NCBI GenBank assembly: GCA_009733775.1
Contig: WOGZ01000022.1
Span: 124,001 to 188,000 of the forward strand
Reading direction: 5' to 3'
Origin: Alectoria sarmentosa
Lineage: Eukaryota > Ascomycota > Lecanoromycetes > Lecanorales > Parmeliaceae
Length of the DNA: 64,000 nucleotides
Position numbers and translations under genes: made by a program. This document shows positions 1-11,430 of the stretch, piece by piece. Within the stretch, counting starts at the first letter, position 1. The number at the start of each line of letters is the position of its first letter. The notes under the pieces are model-generated. The model saw only the letters and a program-made list of their open reading frames with translations. It was not told the DNA's origin and searched no databases.

Positions 1-34
1 GTCTAGTTGTCTCTCAATCGGAAGCCGTAGTGCA

Positions 35-1217
35 ATGGCTACTAAAGACGGAAGATCTGGCTGGGTCTCAGGGTGGCGCAACCTTTTATCTGCACTACAA
101 TTTTCCGATGTCAGCGTCAAAAGCTTGCTCCCTGTCCGGAATCCCATCAAATGCATAAGCAAGCGCCGGCAAACAAATCTCGCACTGGCCCCTTCCCAAG
201 TCGAACTCCTTCCGGCGGAGCTCATTCCGGGTATAACGCAATATCTGTCGCTAAGCAGTGTACTGTCCTTGAGTTGTACATGTAGGAGACTCCGTCAAAA
301 AACTGAGGTCAAGGTGAAGGACCTTGACCACTTGATTGACATGAAAAGCTTTCTGAAAGACCCCAGAGAGTCAGATGACGAAAGAAGGGCAATATCAGAG
401 AGGCTAGCTTTCCTCTACATGCTGGAACGAGATGGGAAGTTGTCTGGGTCAAAAACCGTGTGCAGTGGATGCAAGACCACTCACAACGTCTCTCTCTTCT
501 CTTCCAAAGCTCTTCAACAAAAGGCCTCACCAGCGCCTCTGTATGGGTCGTGAGGGGAGAATATGGATATATCCTCACAGAGTTTGGGATCACGCGCAAC
601 TCCGGAAGGTCGAGAAGCAGAGCTGGGAAACGGCATTTGTGGCACAGTGTGCATGTCCAAATCGTGAAGTCTTGATCGCTCATCCAGTAACACCACGGTC
701 TACACCGACGGAAGAACCCTTGCTGATCATCCTCTACCCTGTCCTTGATATACCTCAAGGGTACACGTTTCACACAGCTTCGATAAAGAAGGCCCTGAGA
801 GCACTGGGCGTGAGCATTTGTCCTCATCTGAAATTCGGGGATCCCAATATCCTTGATGCCTTTCACCAAGACTGTCCTCGACTGAAACTCCCCTGGTCCC
901 AAGAGAGGTGTTCTCAATGTACTTCTCGCGGACTACGAAGCGCGGATGAGATCGAAGTCAGCTGTGACTCATGTAAGATTCGGATTGCTTTCTACCCATT
1001 GAAGTCGGATCATAACACCACTACTCTTGAGGCGCGAGTGTCCCGAAGCATTGCCAAATCTATAGAAAGTGTTATGGATCCTGCTTGGAGGGCATCCCTA
1101 TACATGCCGTCAGATTTCGAACGATTGCGAAAAGAGTGGCAAGCGAGCTCGATGAGCAGATCTCCCCACGACGGGAGACAAGTTGGAAAAAGATTGGGAC
1201 AACCCACCGTCATATAG
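35..1217 (+). pseudogene. F-box-like protein with a frameshift
   Basis: An F-box-type protein, presumably a substrate adaptor of SCF ubiquitin ligases. The first frame (35-553) carries an F-box-like segment around residues 58-88 (LLPAELIPGITQYLSLSSVL) and a CxxC...H motif (CSGCKTTH). The similarity then moves to another frame (432-1217), which continues RLCMGREGRIWIYPHRVWDH and holds two further Cys pairs (CSQC, CDSC). The switch lies at about 515-545. No plausible intron bridges it: the only GT...AG pair is about 22 bp. It is therefore a one-base frameshift, from gene decay or a sequencing or assembly error. If repaired, the protein would be about 390 residues. The family assignment comes from the F-box segment and Cys pattern and is moderately sure. 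The partners are unknown. Confidence 0.6.
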
Positions 1218-2025
1218 TATGGAGGCTTCGTAACAAGATACGTTGAGTGCTAGGGACCCAAGGCTCAGCAGAAGACGGTCTTGATTGCGTCAGGACACTT
1301 TGCAATCACTCTTCGTGTACTGAGACTCTTGGATTTGCACTACGGCATTGTTTTTCAGGAAGCGAAATGGTTGCGACTTCGAGCTCGAAAAAAGAGAGCA
1401 TAGAAGAGGTCTTTCTGCATGGTCCCATGTCTGAGGAAGAATTGACACGCGTGCAATCTGATCCATTAGATATCTCTGGTGTTCTGGCAAATGTTGTGGG
1501 TACTTTAATGGCAAAGAACCTTGAACCCAACTAGATTTCCTCTCTTGCTGTGATACCCTCTACCAGACACAGCATGATGGAATATGAGCATAGCACCATA
1601 GTAAAAGAAACCCTCCCGTAGCTGTGGACTTAAGATGTGCCAAAGTATCTGCCCGGGAAGCCGCCGAGCCTCAAGCGCACCGCCTCGGAAATGGCGTCGG
1701 CCGAGGGTGACACATTTTGCTCCAGAACTTGGCAACAAGGCGCAGTCACATTCTGGTAATAGTACCTTGTACCTTCATCGTCGTCACAGGTTCGGTGCTG
1801 GCACTGGGCAGGGTAGCTCAGTCTTTCCTGAAACAATTAATGCGCTTATCATCATTCATACCGAAGCAACTCTCCTCTTTCTCTAAACATTTGTATTAAT
1901 GCGTGGAGCCTGATCAGGCTTCAATCTTGCCCCCTCCAACCTCCACAACCAAACAAACGCTCGTTTCTCTCAATAAGTTGTGAACATTTTCGCTATCCTC
2001 GCTATCGGGAACAAAAGATACGGAA
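1218..2025. other. Intergenic, no recognised gene
   Basis: Spacer upstream of the lysophospholipase. It holds a 95-codon ORF (1247-1534, +) with no recognisable domain, which I do not call a gene. The last 100 bp before the next start are pyrimidine-rich, as is common in fungal promoters. Confidence 0.4.
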
Positions 2026-4031
2026 ATGGGTGCTACATCACGCGCCTTTGCGCTCTTTTTCGCATTAGCTGCATCTTTCCATGGTAAACATTCCAGAAGA
2101 CAGAGAGGAAGATGGTGCTAAATTTTAATCCAGCATCCTTTTCCTTTGCTTCGCCAAAGGTCGGGTCGACTATCGCTGCTGCAGAATTGGAAACCCGAGC
2201 CTTCCCCAATGCTCCCGATGGCTACACCCCTCAGAATACCACCTGTCCTTCGACACGACCCACGGTCCGAAGCGCATCTGCTCTATCAGATAACGAAACG
2301 TCTTGGCTGGAGATGAGAAGGAACAACACAATAGCTCCAATGCAGGACTTACTAGGAAGACTGAACATTTCTGGCTTTGATGCCGAGGCATACATCACCA
2401 AAAATGCCAAGAACGCCTCGGCCCTGCCCAACATCGCTATCGCAGTCAGCGGAGGTGGATACAGAGCTTGTCTGAATGGTGGAGGTGCCGTCCAGGCCTT
2501 CGACAGTCGCGAGATCAATTCAACGGCTGCTGGACATCTTGGAGGATTGTTGCAATCTGCGACGTATCTGGCTGGTCTATCAGGAGGTGGATGGCTCGTC
2601 GGCAGCATTTTCGTCAACAACTTCACGACAATCACTGCCCTTCTCGACAACAACGCTAGCTCCGTCTGGGACTTTGGTAATTCAATCATCGAGGGCCCTG
2701 CTACCGGCAGCATTCAGGTCCTTGACTCTGCTGAGTATTACACTGGTATCGAGCATGAAGTAAGCGCCAAAGGGGACGCTGGGTTCAACACCTCGGTGAC
2801 AGATTATTGGGGGCGCGCCTTATCTTTTCAACTTGTTAATGCGAGTGACGGCGGCGCAAGCTACACCTGGTCGTCCATTCAATTGCAGGAAAGCTTTGCA
2901 AATGCCGATTCTCCCATGCCCATCTTGGTTTCGGACGGTCGTGCTCCGGGAGAGACCTTGATCCCAGGAAACACGACGATCTACGAGTTCAATCCTTTCG
3001 AGTTTGGAACCTGGGATCCTACTACCTATGGCTTTGTACCTCTGGAGTTTCTCGGATCTAATTTCTCAGGTGGTGTTTTGGCGGACAGTGAAAAATGTGT
3101 CCGTGGTTTTGACAATGTCGGTTATGTGATGGGAACATCGTCCTCACTCTTCAACCAGTTGATCCTGGACGTGAACGAAACGTCAATACCGCAACTTGCC
3201 AAAAGCTTCGTAAGCGACATCTTGAGCCGTTTCAGCGGGGCTGACAACGACATTGCACAATTTCAGCCAAATCCATTCTACGGCTACCACAAAGACACCT
3301 CTATAGTTTATCAGGAGCCAGCCCTCAGTCTCGTTGATGGGGGCGAAGACCTCGAGAACATCCCTCTCCACCCACTCATCCAGCCATTCCGCCATTTGGA
3401 CGTTATTTTCGCAGTGGATTCATCAGCTGACACGAACAATTGGCCGAATGGCACCTCCCTTGTCGCAACCTACCAGCGCAGTTTGAACGGTACTTCTGCT
3501 GATGGTGGAAACCTTGCAAATGGCACATCGTTCCCTGCAATTCCCGACCAAAACACTTTTGTCAACCTGGGCCTGAACACGCGACCCACATTCTTCGGTT
3601 GCAATTCCTCCAACACCTCGACTCCCACGCCCTTGGTCGTCTACATACCGAATTTCCCATACACCTATCAGAGCAACGTCTCGACCTTCGACCTGAGCTA
3701 CAATACCAGCCAGCGCAATCTCATCGTGGAAAATGGCTACAACGTAGCTACTATGGGTAACGGCACAGCGAACTCCACGTGGCCAGTGTGTGTAGGATGC
3801 GCAATCTTGCAAAGGAGCTTGGAAAGAACACAAACTACGCTGCCACAAGCTTGCACACAGTGTTTTGCAGACTTCTGTTGGGATGGCACAGTCAACAGTA
3901 CGAATCCGGCAAATTACGAGCCTACCTACAAAATCAATAATCCAGGGAAGAAGAGCGCCGCAATACGAGAAGTTGCATCCTACAGCATTGCCGCTATTGT
4001 CGCAACGGCGGTATTGGCCATGGTCTGGTAA
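2026..4031 (+). CDS. PLB1: Lysophospholipase (phospholipase B), GPI-anchored
   Basis: Secreted or cell-wall phospholipase B that removes acyl chains from (lyso)phospholipids. Model: join(2026..2083, 2134..4031), 651 residues. The 50-bp intron has the branch point GCTAAAT; splicing adds a start [17 protein letters not shown] that forms a signal peptide. Catalytic features of the cPLA2/PLB fold are present: an oxyanion SGGGYRA near residue 125, nucleophile Ser169 in GLSGGG, and Asp421 in [12 protein letters not shown]. Many NxS/T sites indicate heavy N-glycosylation. The C-terminus ends in a small-residue site followed by a hydrophobic tail ([15 protein letters not shown]), as expected for GPI anchoring. 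The length matches fungal PLBs (about 630-660). An unspliced start at 2112 would lose the signal peptide, so the upstream start was chosen. Confidence 0.95.
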
Positions 4032-5469
4032 TCAGGCCAACCTGTACGAATAGTATGCATGAGAGAGTTGAGATGAGACTGGCAGTTGCGGCAACTGGCA
4101 CGCGGAAATGGCTGCGATGACGATTTGATTAATGCTTGCACAGATAGAGACGTTCCATAGGTACCTGGGTACCAGCTTGCGTGAACATTTTGGTATTTGG
4201 TATTTTGGTATTTTGTAAACAGGCATGCCGAACATAGTGCAAGGCGCGCGTCCCTGGCATCGCGTTGACACGTGACTCGATCTCGGTGTGAGCTGGCGTT
4301 AGCTCACACGCAGCAATAATGTTGTGCATACTCACACCGATTTAACGTTTATCTCGACGTCCATATGCTTCGGTGTGACAGGGGCAGGGTCCTCGGGTGA
4401 TTCCCAAGAACCAGACACCGCCTGCCCAGTTTTCCAGCAGTTTCCAGGTTGTTTCACCACCACCCCCCCCACGCATCGCCACTTCGGAGAATAAACATCC
4501 CACGCGAAATCTCCATCTTACGTACCTTCCTTTTAGTCCCTACGCACTTGATTCTCGCCACGGATAAGTCTGAGACAGGATCCTCCCATGGTTAGTGCAC
4601 CTTTGGGCATCAGATGACAGGTTGAGGATGGCCCGGATAGGTACTATAATGGTTGTAGGATTCGAGGCTTTTTCACAGCTGCTTGCCCAAAGTAGATCCG
4701 TCAAGCGAAAGGTTGATGGGGCTTGAGGTTTTATGGGCCAATCATCGATGGCTGATGTAACATGTGTACAAATGTTGACATTCCCCAATGATGAAAAAAA
4801 GAGTAATGACTGCAATGTCGCAAATCTCGCTTAGACGTAAAGCTGCGTGACATCGTCTCTCGGAACCAACTGGAGCTTACCGTGTGGGATCGCAGGGAGG
4901 CTGCGAGCCGCAGCTCCATCTCGCAAGCAAGTTTCACTGTCGGCGAAGAAGACGGTGAAGAAAAAGAAGAAGGGTGAAGAAGGAATCACATCTGACCCAC
5001 CGGCGCACGACCCTTTTTTTCCGGCTTTTCGGTAACCAAGCAAAATCCAAATCACACGGTGAAATCGTGATCCGGAACCCAAAGTACTCTCTACCCACCA
5101 CCCCCACGACTGCAACCCCCACGCGCCCAAAAAAAACCCACCCAGGTGCTCTGCTCCCAGGTCCGCTCCATCCCCGAAAGGCCTGCCCCGGCCCCCGAAG
5201 CCGAAGGAGGGGGGAAGGCAGTGGGAGAAGGGGTCCAGTCGCCATCTCGCCCCCACCCGAACCGCCCAGCAGAATCCTGGGAGGCTGGAACATGGATATG
5301 TAGATACATGGTACCGATTCCTAATACAATTTGACCTCGCATGTAACTCCGTACCCACTGATTTACGCCCCCCCGCATGGGCCCCCCCAAAAAATGCCTA
5401 ATGCTGCATGGGCCGGCAAGCCCCACCCCCATGCAGCCTGCAGACGCATGTGCCAGATTGCGCCATGCG

Positions 5470-6564
5470 TGCAGCATGCAGCATGCAGCAAAAAGGGCAA
5501 ATCCCAACCGGCAGTGCAGGCAGACCCGCCGCCCTGCATATGTGCTTTTGGCGCTTGGGTGTCGAGGGAAAGAAGAAAAATGATTGGGGAACGGATTTTC
5601 ATTGATTCGGCTGGGCCGATGGAGGGCTGCGGTTGCAATTGTCTGGACGGACCTGACTCGCATGAAGATGTGTAGATGCTGCAGGCAGCAATTGCAGTTG
5701 CAGTCGCAGTCGTAGTCGGGTGGGTGTGCTGCTGCATGACACGGACCTTTGTTTCTCATCTCGCCGGGTCTCGATCATCGATCGAATTAAATCCCGACCC
5801 AGTGTGGTGGGACCTCGCTCATGCGGCAAAAGTGAAGGATGGAAGAAAGATGGGAGAAGAAGAAAAGGATGGAAAAAAAAGGTGCTAGTATCATTATTTT
5901 TTATTTTTTCCTTCACACTCTCGCCCATCATCGCTAAAGAATAACCCTCATCGCTTCTATCGAGTCGGTGAGCGGAGAAAGCTGCGTGGGCAACGACATG
6001 ATAATGAATAATAATAACAACAGTAGTAGTAGTAGTAGTGGTAGTAGTAATAATAATAATACTAATAATACATTACTACAACAGTAATTCTAAGACTAAT
6101 ACTCATACTTGTAATCATACTAATACTGATACTAATACTTATAATGATAACAATGATCATGATAATAATGATAGTGGTGATAACAATAATGACCGCTTGA
6201 TACTGGCAATGTTATGGCGTGTATGATGAGTTGGCACCTATTTTCAAGCCGTCACAGTAAAATCGATCTGAGCAATGACAAGGCATCGCTATTAATAAAC
6301 GCATTGGTGGATTGACAAGTCATTTGCAGTTTCAGTTTCAGGTTCATATTCATTTCCATTCTCATTCTTATCAGGTAGGGTTGCATGGGCTGCAGGTAAC
6401 ATGAACAGTGGATGAGAATGATGCGATGGGATCCGTGCTTGCAGAGAATGAAGCATCTGTCCTAATCCTTCATCCCGAGTCTCAAGCATTATTTTTGTTA
6501 GGAAGCGAGATGGCTTGGAACATGATAATTACCGCCATATGCATGCTGCATGCTGCATGCTGCA
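5470..6564. repeat. Heptamer (GCATGCA) arrays in inverted orientation
   Basis: At 5470-5490 the sequence reads TGCAGCATGCAGCATGCAGC plus A. At 6544-6564 its exact reverse complement occurs. The two 21-bp arms are about 1.05 kb apart. A smaller hairpin of the same motif family (CTGCATGGG / CCCATGCAG) lies at about 5404-5437. Confidence 0.75.
6001..6195. repeat. Trinucleotide-rich microsatellite tract
   Basis: Imperfect runs of AGT, AAT and ATA/ATG-type triplets, including six consecutive AGT units around 6022-6040 and interrupted AATAAT runs. It is low-complexity sequence with no coding signature. Confidence 0.8.
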
Positions 6565-7313
6565 TGCACGACATAGGGTTAGCGACTTTGGGCTCCGGGC
6601 TCGCTGCTTGGCTTTCAACTTGTTTCAATGCCATCCCTCCAGCATCCTGCCAACTTTATCCGCTTTGGGGCCTTTTTCTTGGCGGACACTATTTCAGGAA
6701 GACTTTGCGACGTTAAGTTTGCATGACGCTATTCTTACTTTGTCTTGACATGATGCCCGATGAAGAGCTGCGTTGGTGGATATCTCGACAATGTTCATGC
6801 CTCTGAATAGAGTTTCAAGTCCTTTCCAACTCTCACATCTCTCTCTCTCCTTCTTTTTTTGTATCTTCCCTCCTGTGCCATTTGTAACCACTCGCGCAGC
6901 GAGGGTGTAGTAATGTCTATATGCACACTCCCGCTGAACGCAGATCCCATTATACTTCCCTTCCCCATGTAGCTGTGTGGAGACGTATATACTCGATCCA
7001 ATCTAGAGGGTGACGAAAATGAAGGACAAGAACCCCGGGGTATATTTTTGCTGCCAGAAAACCGCCCACCAGGATACTACTGTGGTCTGACCAATTGCCC
7101 GCACAAAGCCATGACGAGGTTTGGAGAAACGACGACGCTGCACGCTCAGAACGCTGACAATGCTGACTAGACCATGGGGGTATCTTTTGCTCGAAAGTAT
7201 ACACAAATCTAAAGTAGAATGACTCGCTAAGCACAGAATGAGTGACGATTCAAATGGACTTGGAAGTAGTATGTACATCGCTTTTAGGGCGTTGATTTCC
7301 CTTGCTCTGGCTA

Positions 7314-8855
7314 TCAACGCGTTGTAGATAGGTCGAAAGGACCGGTTTTGAGTGAGAGGCGTGTTTGGTCGCCTGCCTGAACATGGTCCGTGGAGTTGCT
7401 TGCCATCCGCTCGTAATGAGACATTGACCGTGGTGGCTCAGCAGACTGTGGAGGAGGTCCAGCAGGGGGCACGTAGGCACTGGTTCGTCGCCTCGTATTT
7501 CGGCCTCCGTTGCGGTTTCCACTCTCCGGTCCTTCATACTGTACGGTGGAATAACCCATAGATCCACTGGTTGAGGGATGTCGCCTCTGTCTTGGCGACA
7601 GTGGCCTTGGCAGGACATGTGTCTGGCCAGGTTGGCGAACTGCTACTTCGCGGAAGTAATCCCTTTCCCTTTTGTAATGCTCCCTTTCTTCCTCCATCTG
7701 TCGGATTTGGTCTTCCAATTTCGCAATGTTTTGGGAGTTCTCGCGCTCCTTTTCTTTCCGACGTTGACGAAACCGGTGGGAGGCCGTGGCATTGCGCTTG
7801 CGTTTCTCGTCAGCGACTTTCGACGCAGCTTGCACGTCAACAGGTACCTGAATGGGACCTTGTTCGGTGTCGAGGGTCATCATTTGATATGTACTCCCTC
7901 CGGCCGTGCTGCCCGATGCCGCGTCAAATCCCATTTGCGCCATCGATGAGGCAGGACCCGGCGCGGTAAATGGCGCTGTAAAGAATGACTGCGGGTGACC
8001 GGTGGATGGAGGGGGAGGAGGCGTGTGACTGACTTGGCTGAAGGACGAGTATTGAGTGCTTGGGCTGTCACCTTGAGAGGCTACCGATTGAGATCCCGTT
8101 GCCACCCCACCTTTTCTCTCCAGCAAGTTCTGCATATGAGAGTAACGGGTAGAGTCTTGGCTACCCCTGCGACCGGGAGGTGATCTCGCAGGCGGCAAAG
8201 GAGCACCATAAGGTTCTCCAGGCAAAGAGGTCGCAGTGGCAATGTCCGCAAGACCTCCCCGTCCTCCCCCACTATTATGATCTCGAGGCAGGACGAATGG
8301 TGAATGTTTCACATCCATTGTCCCACTCGGATTGTTCATAGTGACAGAGCCAGGGCCGTAATTTGATGGCGACAGATGAGGAGTCATCGCACGGCCCAAA
8401 GGCTGAGGATAAGCGTTGACCGAAGGCGGTGTAATACTAGGTAATGTCATATTGACTGGGGATCGATTGGTCATGGAAGTCGGAGGCAAAGATGGAGTCG
8501 ACGCGCGAGGCATTGCTGTAAGAGGACTTGCTCTCGGAGGGGAGTCCATCTGCTCGGGATTTCGACGCCGGCTCTGGGAACTGGTAGATTCTCCGCTTGT
8601 AGTAGGGTTAAGCAGGTTTTGGACACCGATAGGACGTGAAGATCGCTGGTCTGGAGGCGTAGACGATGGCGGTGGCGTTGGTCGTGCTGAGACATTTTGC
8701 GTTGCGGAGATTTTGGGAGCACCGTTTTGTGAAAGTCCACATGTGGTTGGGTTGTGGATGGGAGGTAGGGTTCTGGATCCCAGGGGAGGAAGACGTTTGC
8801 TTCTGTCATGCGGAGAGCTGGACGAAGGACGCGACGTGGCAGGCCGCTGCGACAT
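7314..8855 (-). CDS. bZIP transcription factor
   Basis: DNA-binding regulator, nuclear. An intronless frame of 513 residues runs from the ATG at 8855. An upstream in-frame extension to 9173 exists, but it lacks conserved-looking sequence and crosses probable 5' leader, so the inner start (MSQRPATSRPSSSSPHDRSK) is preferred. A long Ser/Pro-rich disordered N-terminus is followed at about residues 344-405 by a bZIP: basic region KRKRNATASHRFRQRRKEKE with the N-x3-S/A-x2-R pattern (NATASHRFR), then a coiled leucine-zipper-like stretch rich in Glu/Arg (IAKLEDQIRQMEEE). The zipper is short. A disordered tail rich in Arg, Pro and Ser follows. The target genes are not known. It stands alone between two repeat-rich deserts, as regulatory genes with large control regions sometimes do. 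Confidence 0.85.
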   Translation of the reverse strand: MSQRPATSRPSSSSPHDRSKRLPPLGSRTLPPIHNPTTCGLSQNGAPKISATQNVSARPTPPPSSTPPDQRSSRPIGVQNLLNPTTSGESTSSQSRRRNPEQMDSPPRASPLTAMPRASTPSLPPTSMTNRSPVNMTLPSITPPSVNAYPQPLGRAMTPHLSPSNYGPGSVTMNNPSGTMDVKHSPFVLPRDHNSGGGRGGLADIATATSLPGEPYGAPLPPARSPPGRRGSQDSTRYSHMQNLLERKGGVATGSQSVASQGDSPSTQYSSFSQVSHTPPPPPSTGHPQSFFTAPFTAPGPASSMAQMGFDAASGSTAGGSTYQMMTLDTEQGPIQVPVDVQAASKVADEKRKRNATASHRFRQRRKEKERENSQNIAKLEDQIRQMEEEREHYKRERDYFREVAVRQPGQTHVLPRPLSPRQRRHPSTSGSMGYSTVQYEGPESGNRNGGRNTRRRTSAYVPPAGPPPQSAEPPRSMSHYERMASNSTDHVQAGDQTRLSLKTGPFDLSTTR

Positions 8856-9319
8856 GTGTACCTCCTCCTGGATTTGGCGGTTCCCTGAATGCCCGTGGCA
8901 TTGAATTGGGTGGTTGTCTTTGGAGTTATTGTTGGTATCTCTATCTCTATGCGGTAATTGATGTCTGTACTGACTCTGGTACCACCTCGCAACAATGTCA
9001 GGACAATTCTGCTCGATTTCGGGAATGGACAAAGGAATGCCCCGAAAAGGAGAGGCGGGGCGATTAAATGGTAAGACCTCCACGTTGCCGGCTAGAGGGA
9101 CGAATGATGTCCCGATATATAAATAAGGAAGGAGGATTCGACTGGATTGGGTAATGCAGTGGAGATCAAGCACAGATTAAGAGATGATTGAAAGTATATA
9201 AAGGCAAGGTAGAGTCAACATTGGGCAGTGAAGGGAACGAAGTAGGTAAGGTATAGAGACAACTTTTGAATGTAGTCGTATGACGATCTGGGAGTGGGGA
9301 GTGGCAAGTAAATGGTGAG

Positions 9320-9344
9320 AGAGTGTGAGTGAGTGAGAGAGTGT

Positions 9345-9402
<58 letters not shown>
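9320..9402. repeat. GTGAGA/GAGAGT hexamer repeat in the bZIP 5' leader or promoter
   Basis: About ten uninterrupted GAGAGT-type units, preceded by variant GTGAGT units. On the bZIP coding strand it reads CTCTCACT, a pyrimidine-rich stretch about 0.5 kb upstream of the chosen start codon. Such CT tracts are common near fungal transcription starts. Confidence 0.8.
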
Positions 9403-11319
9403 TGAGATTGGAAGGAACATTGGGGCGAGCGTTCAAGTATTTAGCTTGGCCTTGGGTTGCAAAGCATGCAGGAAGCGGTGAGCTATCGTTATGCTATGAG
9501 GTGTCATCATAGCCTCGTAACTGCGTGTCACCCTTACCCTTACCCTTATTATTACCCTTGTTATTCCTTGGCCTTACAACCCTTTGAGATCCAGGGACAT
9601 GAAACTAAACAGAATCCCCGCCAAGTCATCCTTGAACCATCGACACACTGGTGGGTTTTTTGCGTCTCCCTTGGGTCGGGCGGCGGGCACGGGGAGCACG
9701 GGAACATGTTGTTAGATGATGTTAGAGCTTGCTTAGTATCTACATAGGCTCATCGGGAGACAGCTCTAGATTGGAACTTGGGAAGCCATGTGCGAAAAGG
9801 ATCCAGGTCGGCCGGGCGGCGGACCTTGGCTCAGTGGCTCAGTGGCTCCTCCTCAACGCCTCTTAGCACAAGATGAGAGAAAGGAAAAAGAAAAAGGAAA
9901 GAAAAAGAGAATAGCCACTCAGTTTGGAAACGCCGGAAAATAAGTTCTGCGTGAGCACCACGGCTCCGTTGCTGACCTTGACGGACATTTGATGTATGGC
10001 GCATTTAGGTATTTGCTACAACCCATAGCGGCGGCTCACGCTAGCCACTCATTTGCATGTTACCAACAGATTACGGAGATCAGGGGCAGGGCGGTAAAGC
10101 AGGCGTAGCCTTGAGCATTCCAACGATCCGATCCTGTTACAGAATTCCGCTCATCCTACTCAGATACAGGTGGAATGATACACATCTACAGTACCAAAGT
10201 AGCGGATTATACCACAAGACTGATTCAATGATAGCACCGAGACATGAACATGTTGCTGAGTCGCACAACACAGAAGAGCAATTCAGCAGTCATGAAGGGC
10301 ATACGTGGCGTGACAATAGAGATGGGGTCATGGGGACTTGATTCGTTAATCTGTGGGATGGAGGGATGGATGGGCCGTTGACCCAGGACCAGCAGAACAA
10401 TGGCTGTGGCTTCTGGTGGCTTGAACCTTGAAGGCTTTCTTTTTTTTCTTTTTTTTCTTTTTCTTTGCTTTTCTTGTTGAGCCAAGGCTGGACTCGCTTG
10501 AGGACAACTTCGGCTCTTGCATGAATAGGCTTTGCCGGAACCAGTTCCCCTATCCACTAGGCAAGTCTATTCTGCAAGCCTGCCAGGCCACGTTTTTTTG
10601 GTGTGGTGTGCAGAAGTGCTGCAGATCTTTAGATTAGCTACTTTGCGTTTAGTGGGTGTGCATGCTCCGAGGTGATAGTCCTGCAGGAGCGGTCAGCTTG
10701 ACGGGCCACGGACTAATTTTTTTCATTGCATTTATCGGTGTCTGTTGATAAGTGAGAGATTAAATCTCTGATCGATAAATGTTGCTAATGGTTATTGCAC
10801 TCCATTTGGCTCTTTCTAGCCTACGACTGTCCACTGTACATCTATCTGAGGCGGTTCCGGCGCTCCCAGTATTCGATACAGTACAGAGGAAGCTTGCAAA
10901 GTTACTTACTTTACTAAGAGTACCTAGGTACCTGGAGGTGTAATTACGTCAGCCTTGGAACCAGCAGCAAATTCAGCGCTGGATAGAATCGACATACGGT
11001 AACATCGGCAATGATTGTACGTGACTTACCATTTCCTTTTCGAGAGCGCTCGTCATTTCCTTCTTAAATTATTACTTACTTGGGTACTTACATCCTTTGA
11101 TCACTCTATACTTGTTGGCCTTGGCAGAATCCATTCGTTAATGAACGCCTGACAGCTTCCTAGTTCCATGTTCCAACAATAGCCTTTTGCTTGGGGGTAT
11201 TGAGCCACAGGCCTGGTAAAATCCAGCTTCGGCATTTTTATGGCCCTAAGCGAGCCTAAAGACGAGGCTAAAATCTTGGGAGTTTCGGGCCTTGTTCCGA
11301 AATTATGGAAGGGTCATAT

Positions 11320-11430
11320 TTAGAGCAGAGCAGAGCAGAGCAGATCAGATCAGATTCTTCCATTGATCCATTCACCTTTCCTTCTTTCCCTTCTTTTCCC
11401 TTCTTTTCCCTTCTTTCCCTTCTTTTGGGG
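11320..11430. repeat. AGAGC pentamers and pyrimidine tandem array
   Basis: AGAGC is repeated four to five times and grades into AGATC units. It is followed by a polypyrimidine array of TTCCCTTCTT-type units. No coding potential is visible. Confidence 0.7.

Larger units (their letters stand above)
4032..7313. other. 3.3-kb gene desert between convergent genes
   Basis: No gene could be supported between the 3' ends of the lysophospholipase and the bZIP gene. The stretch is unusually structured: G/C homopolymer-rich sequence at 5080-5440, GCATGCA heptamer arrays at 5470-5490 and 6541-6567, and a trinucleotide-rich tract at 6005-6190. Short ORFs on both strands in the GC-rich part lack domain signatures and look like compositional artefacts. 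A non-coding transcript cannot be excluded. Confidence 0.4.

Noticed and set aside
1247..1534. 95-codon ORF after the F-box pseudogene
   Set aside because: No domain, and no link by a plausible intron to the preceding frame.
4831..5759. Several overlapping ORFs of 100-220 codons in the GC-rich stretch
   Set aside because: Mutually overlapping on both strands, Pro/Gly/His-biased, no domains. Compositional artefacts.
7147..7170. ACAATGCTGACTAG on the plus strand
   Set aside because: No host gene on this strand and no companion 5' block. Chance match.
8416..8904. 162-codon plus-strand ORF inside the bZIP gene
   Set aside because: Antisense shadow of a domain-bearing gene, with Gly/Val-rich composition typical of such shadows.
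9200..9235. CAATGTTGACTCT on the minus strand as an introner 3' end in the bZIP leader
   Set aside because: No matching 5' block or donor at the right distance; the upstream sequence is the hexamer repeat.
9531..9562. Telomere-like CCCTTA repeats
   Set aside because: The unit is CCCTTA, not CCCTAA. There are only three or four imperfect copies, internal to the window.
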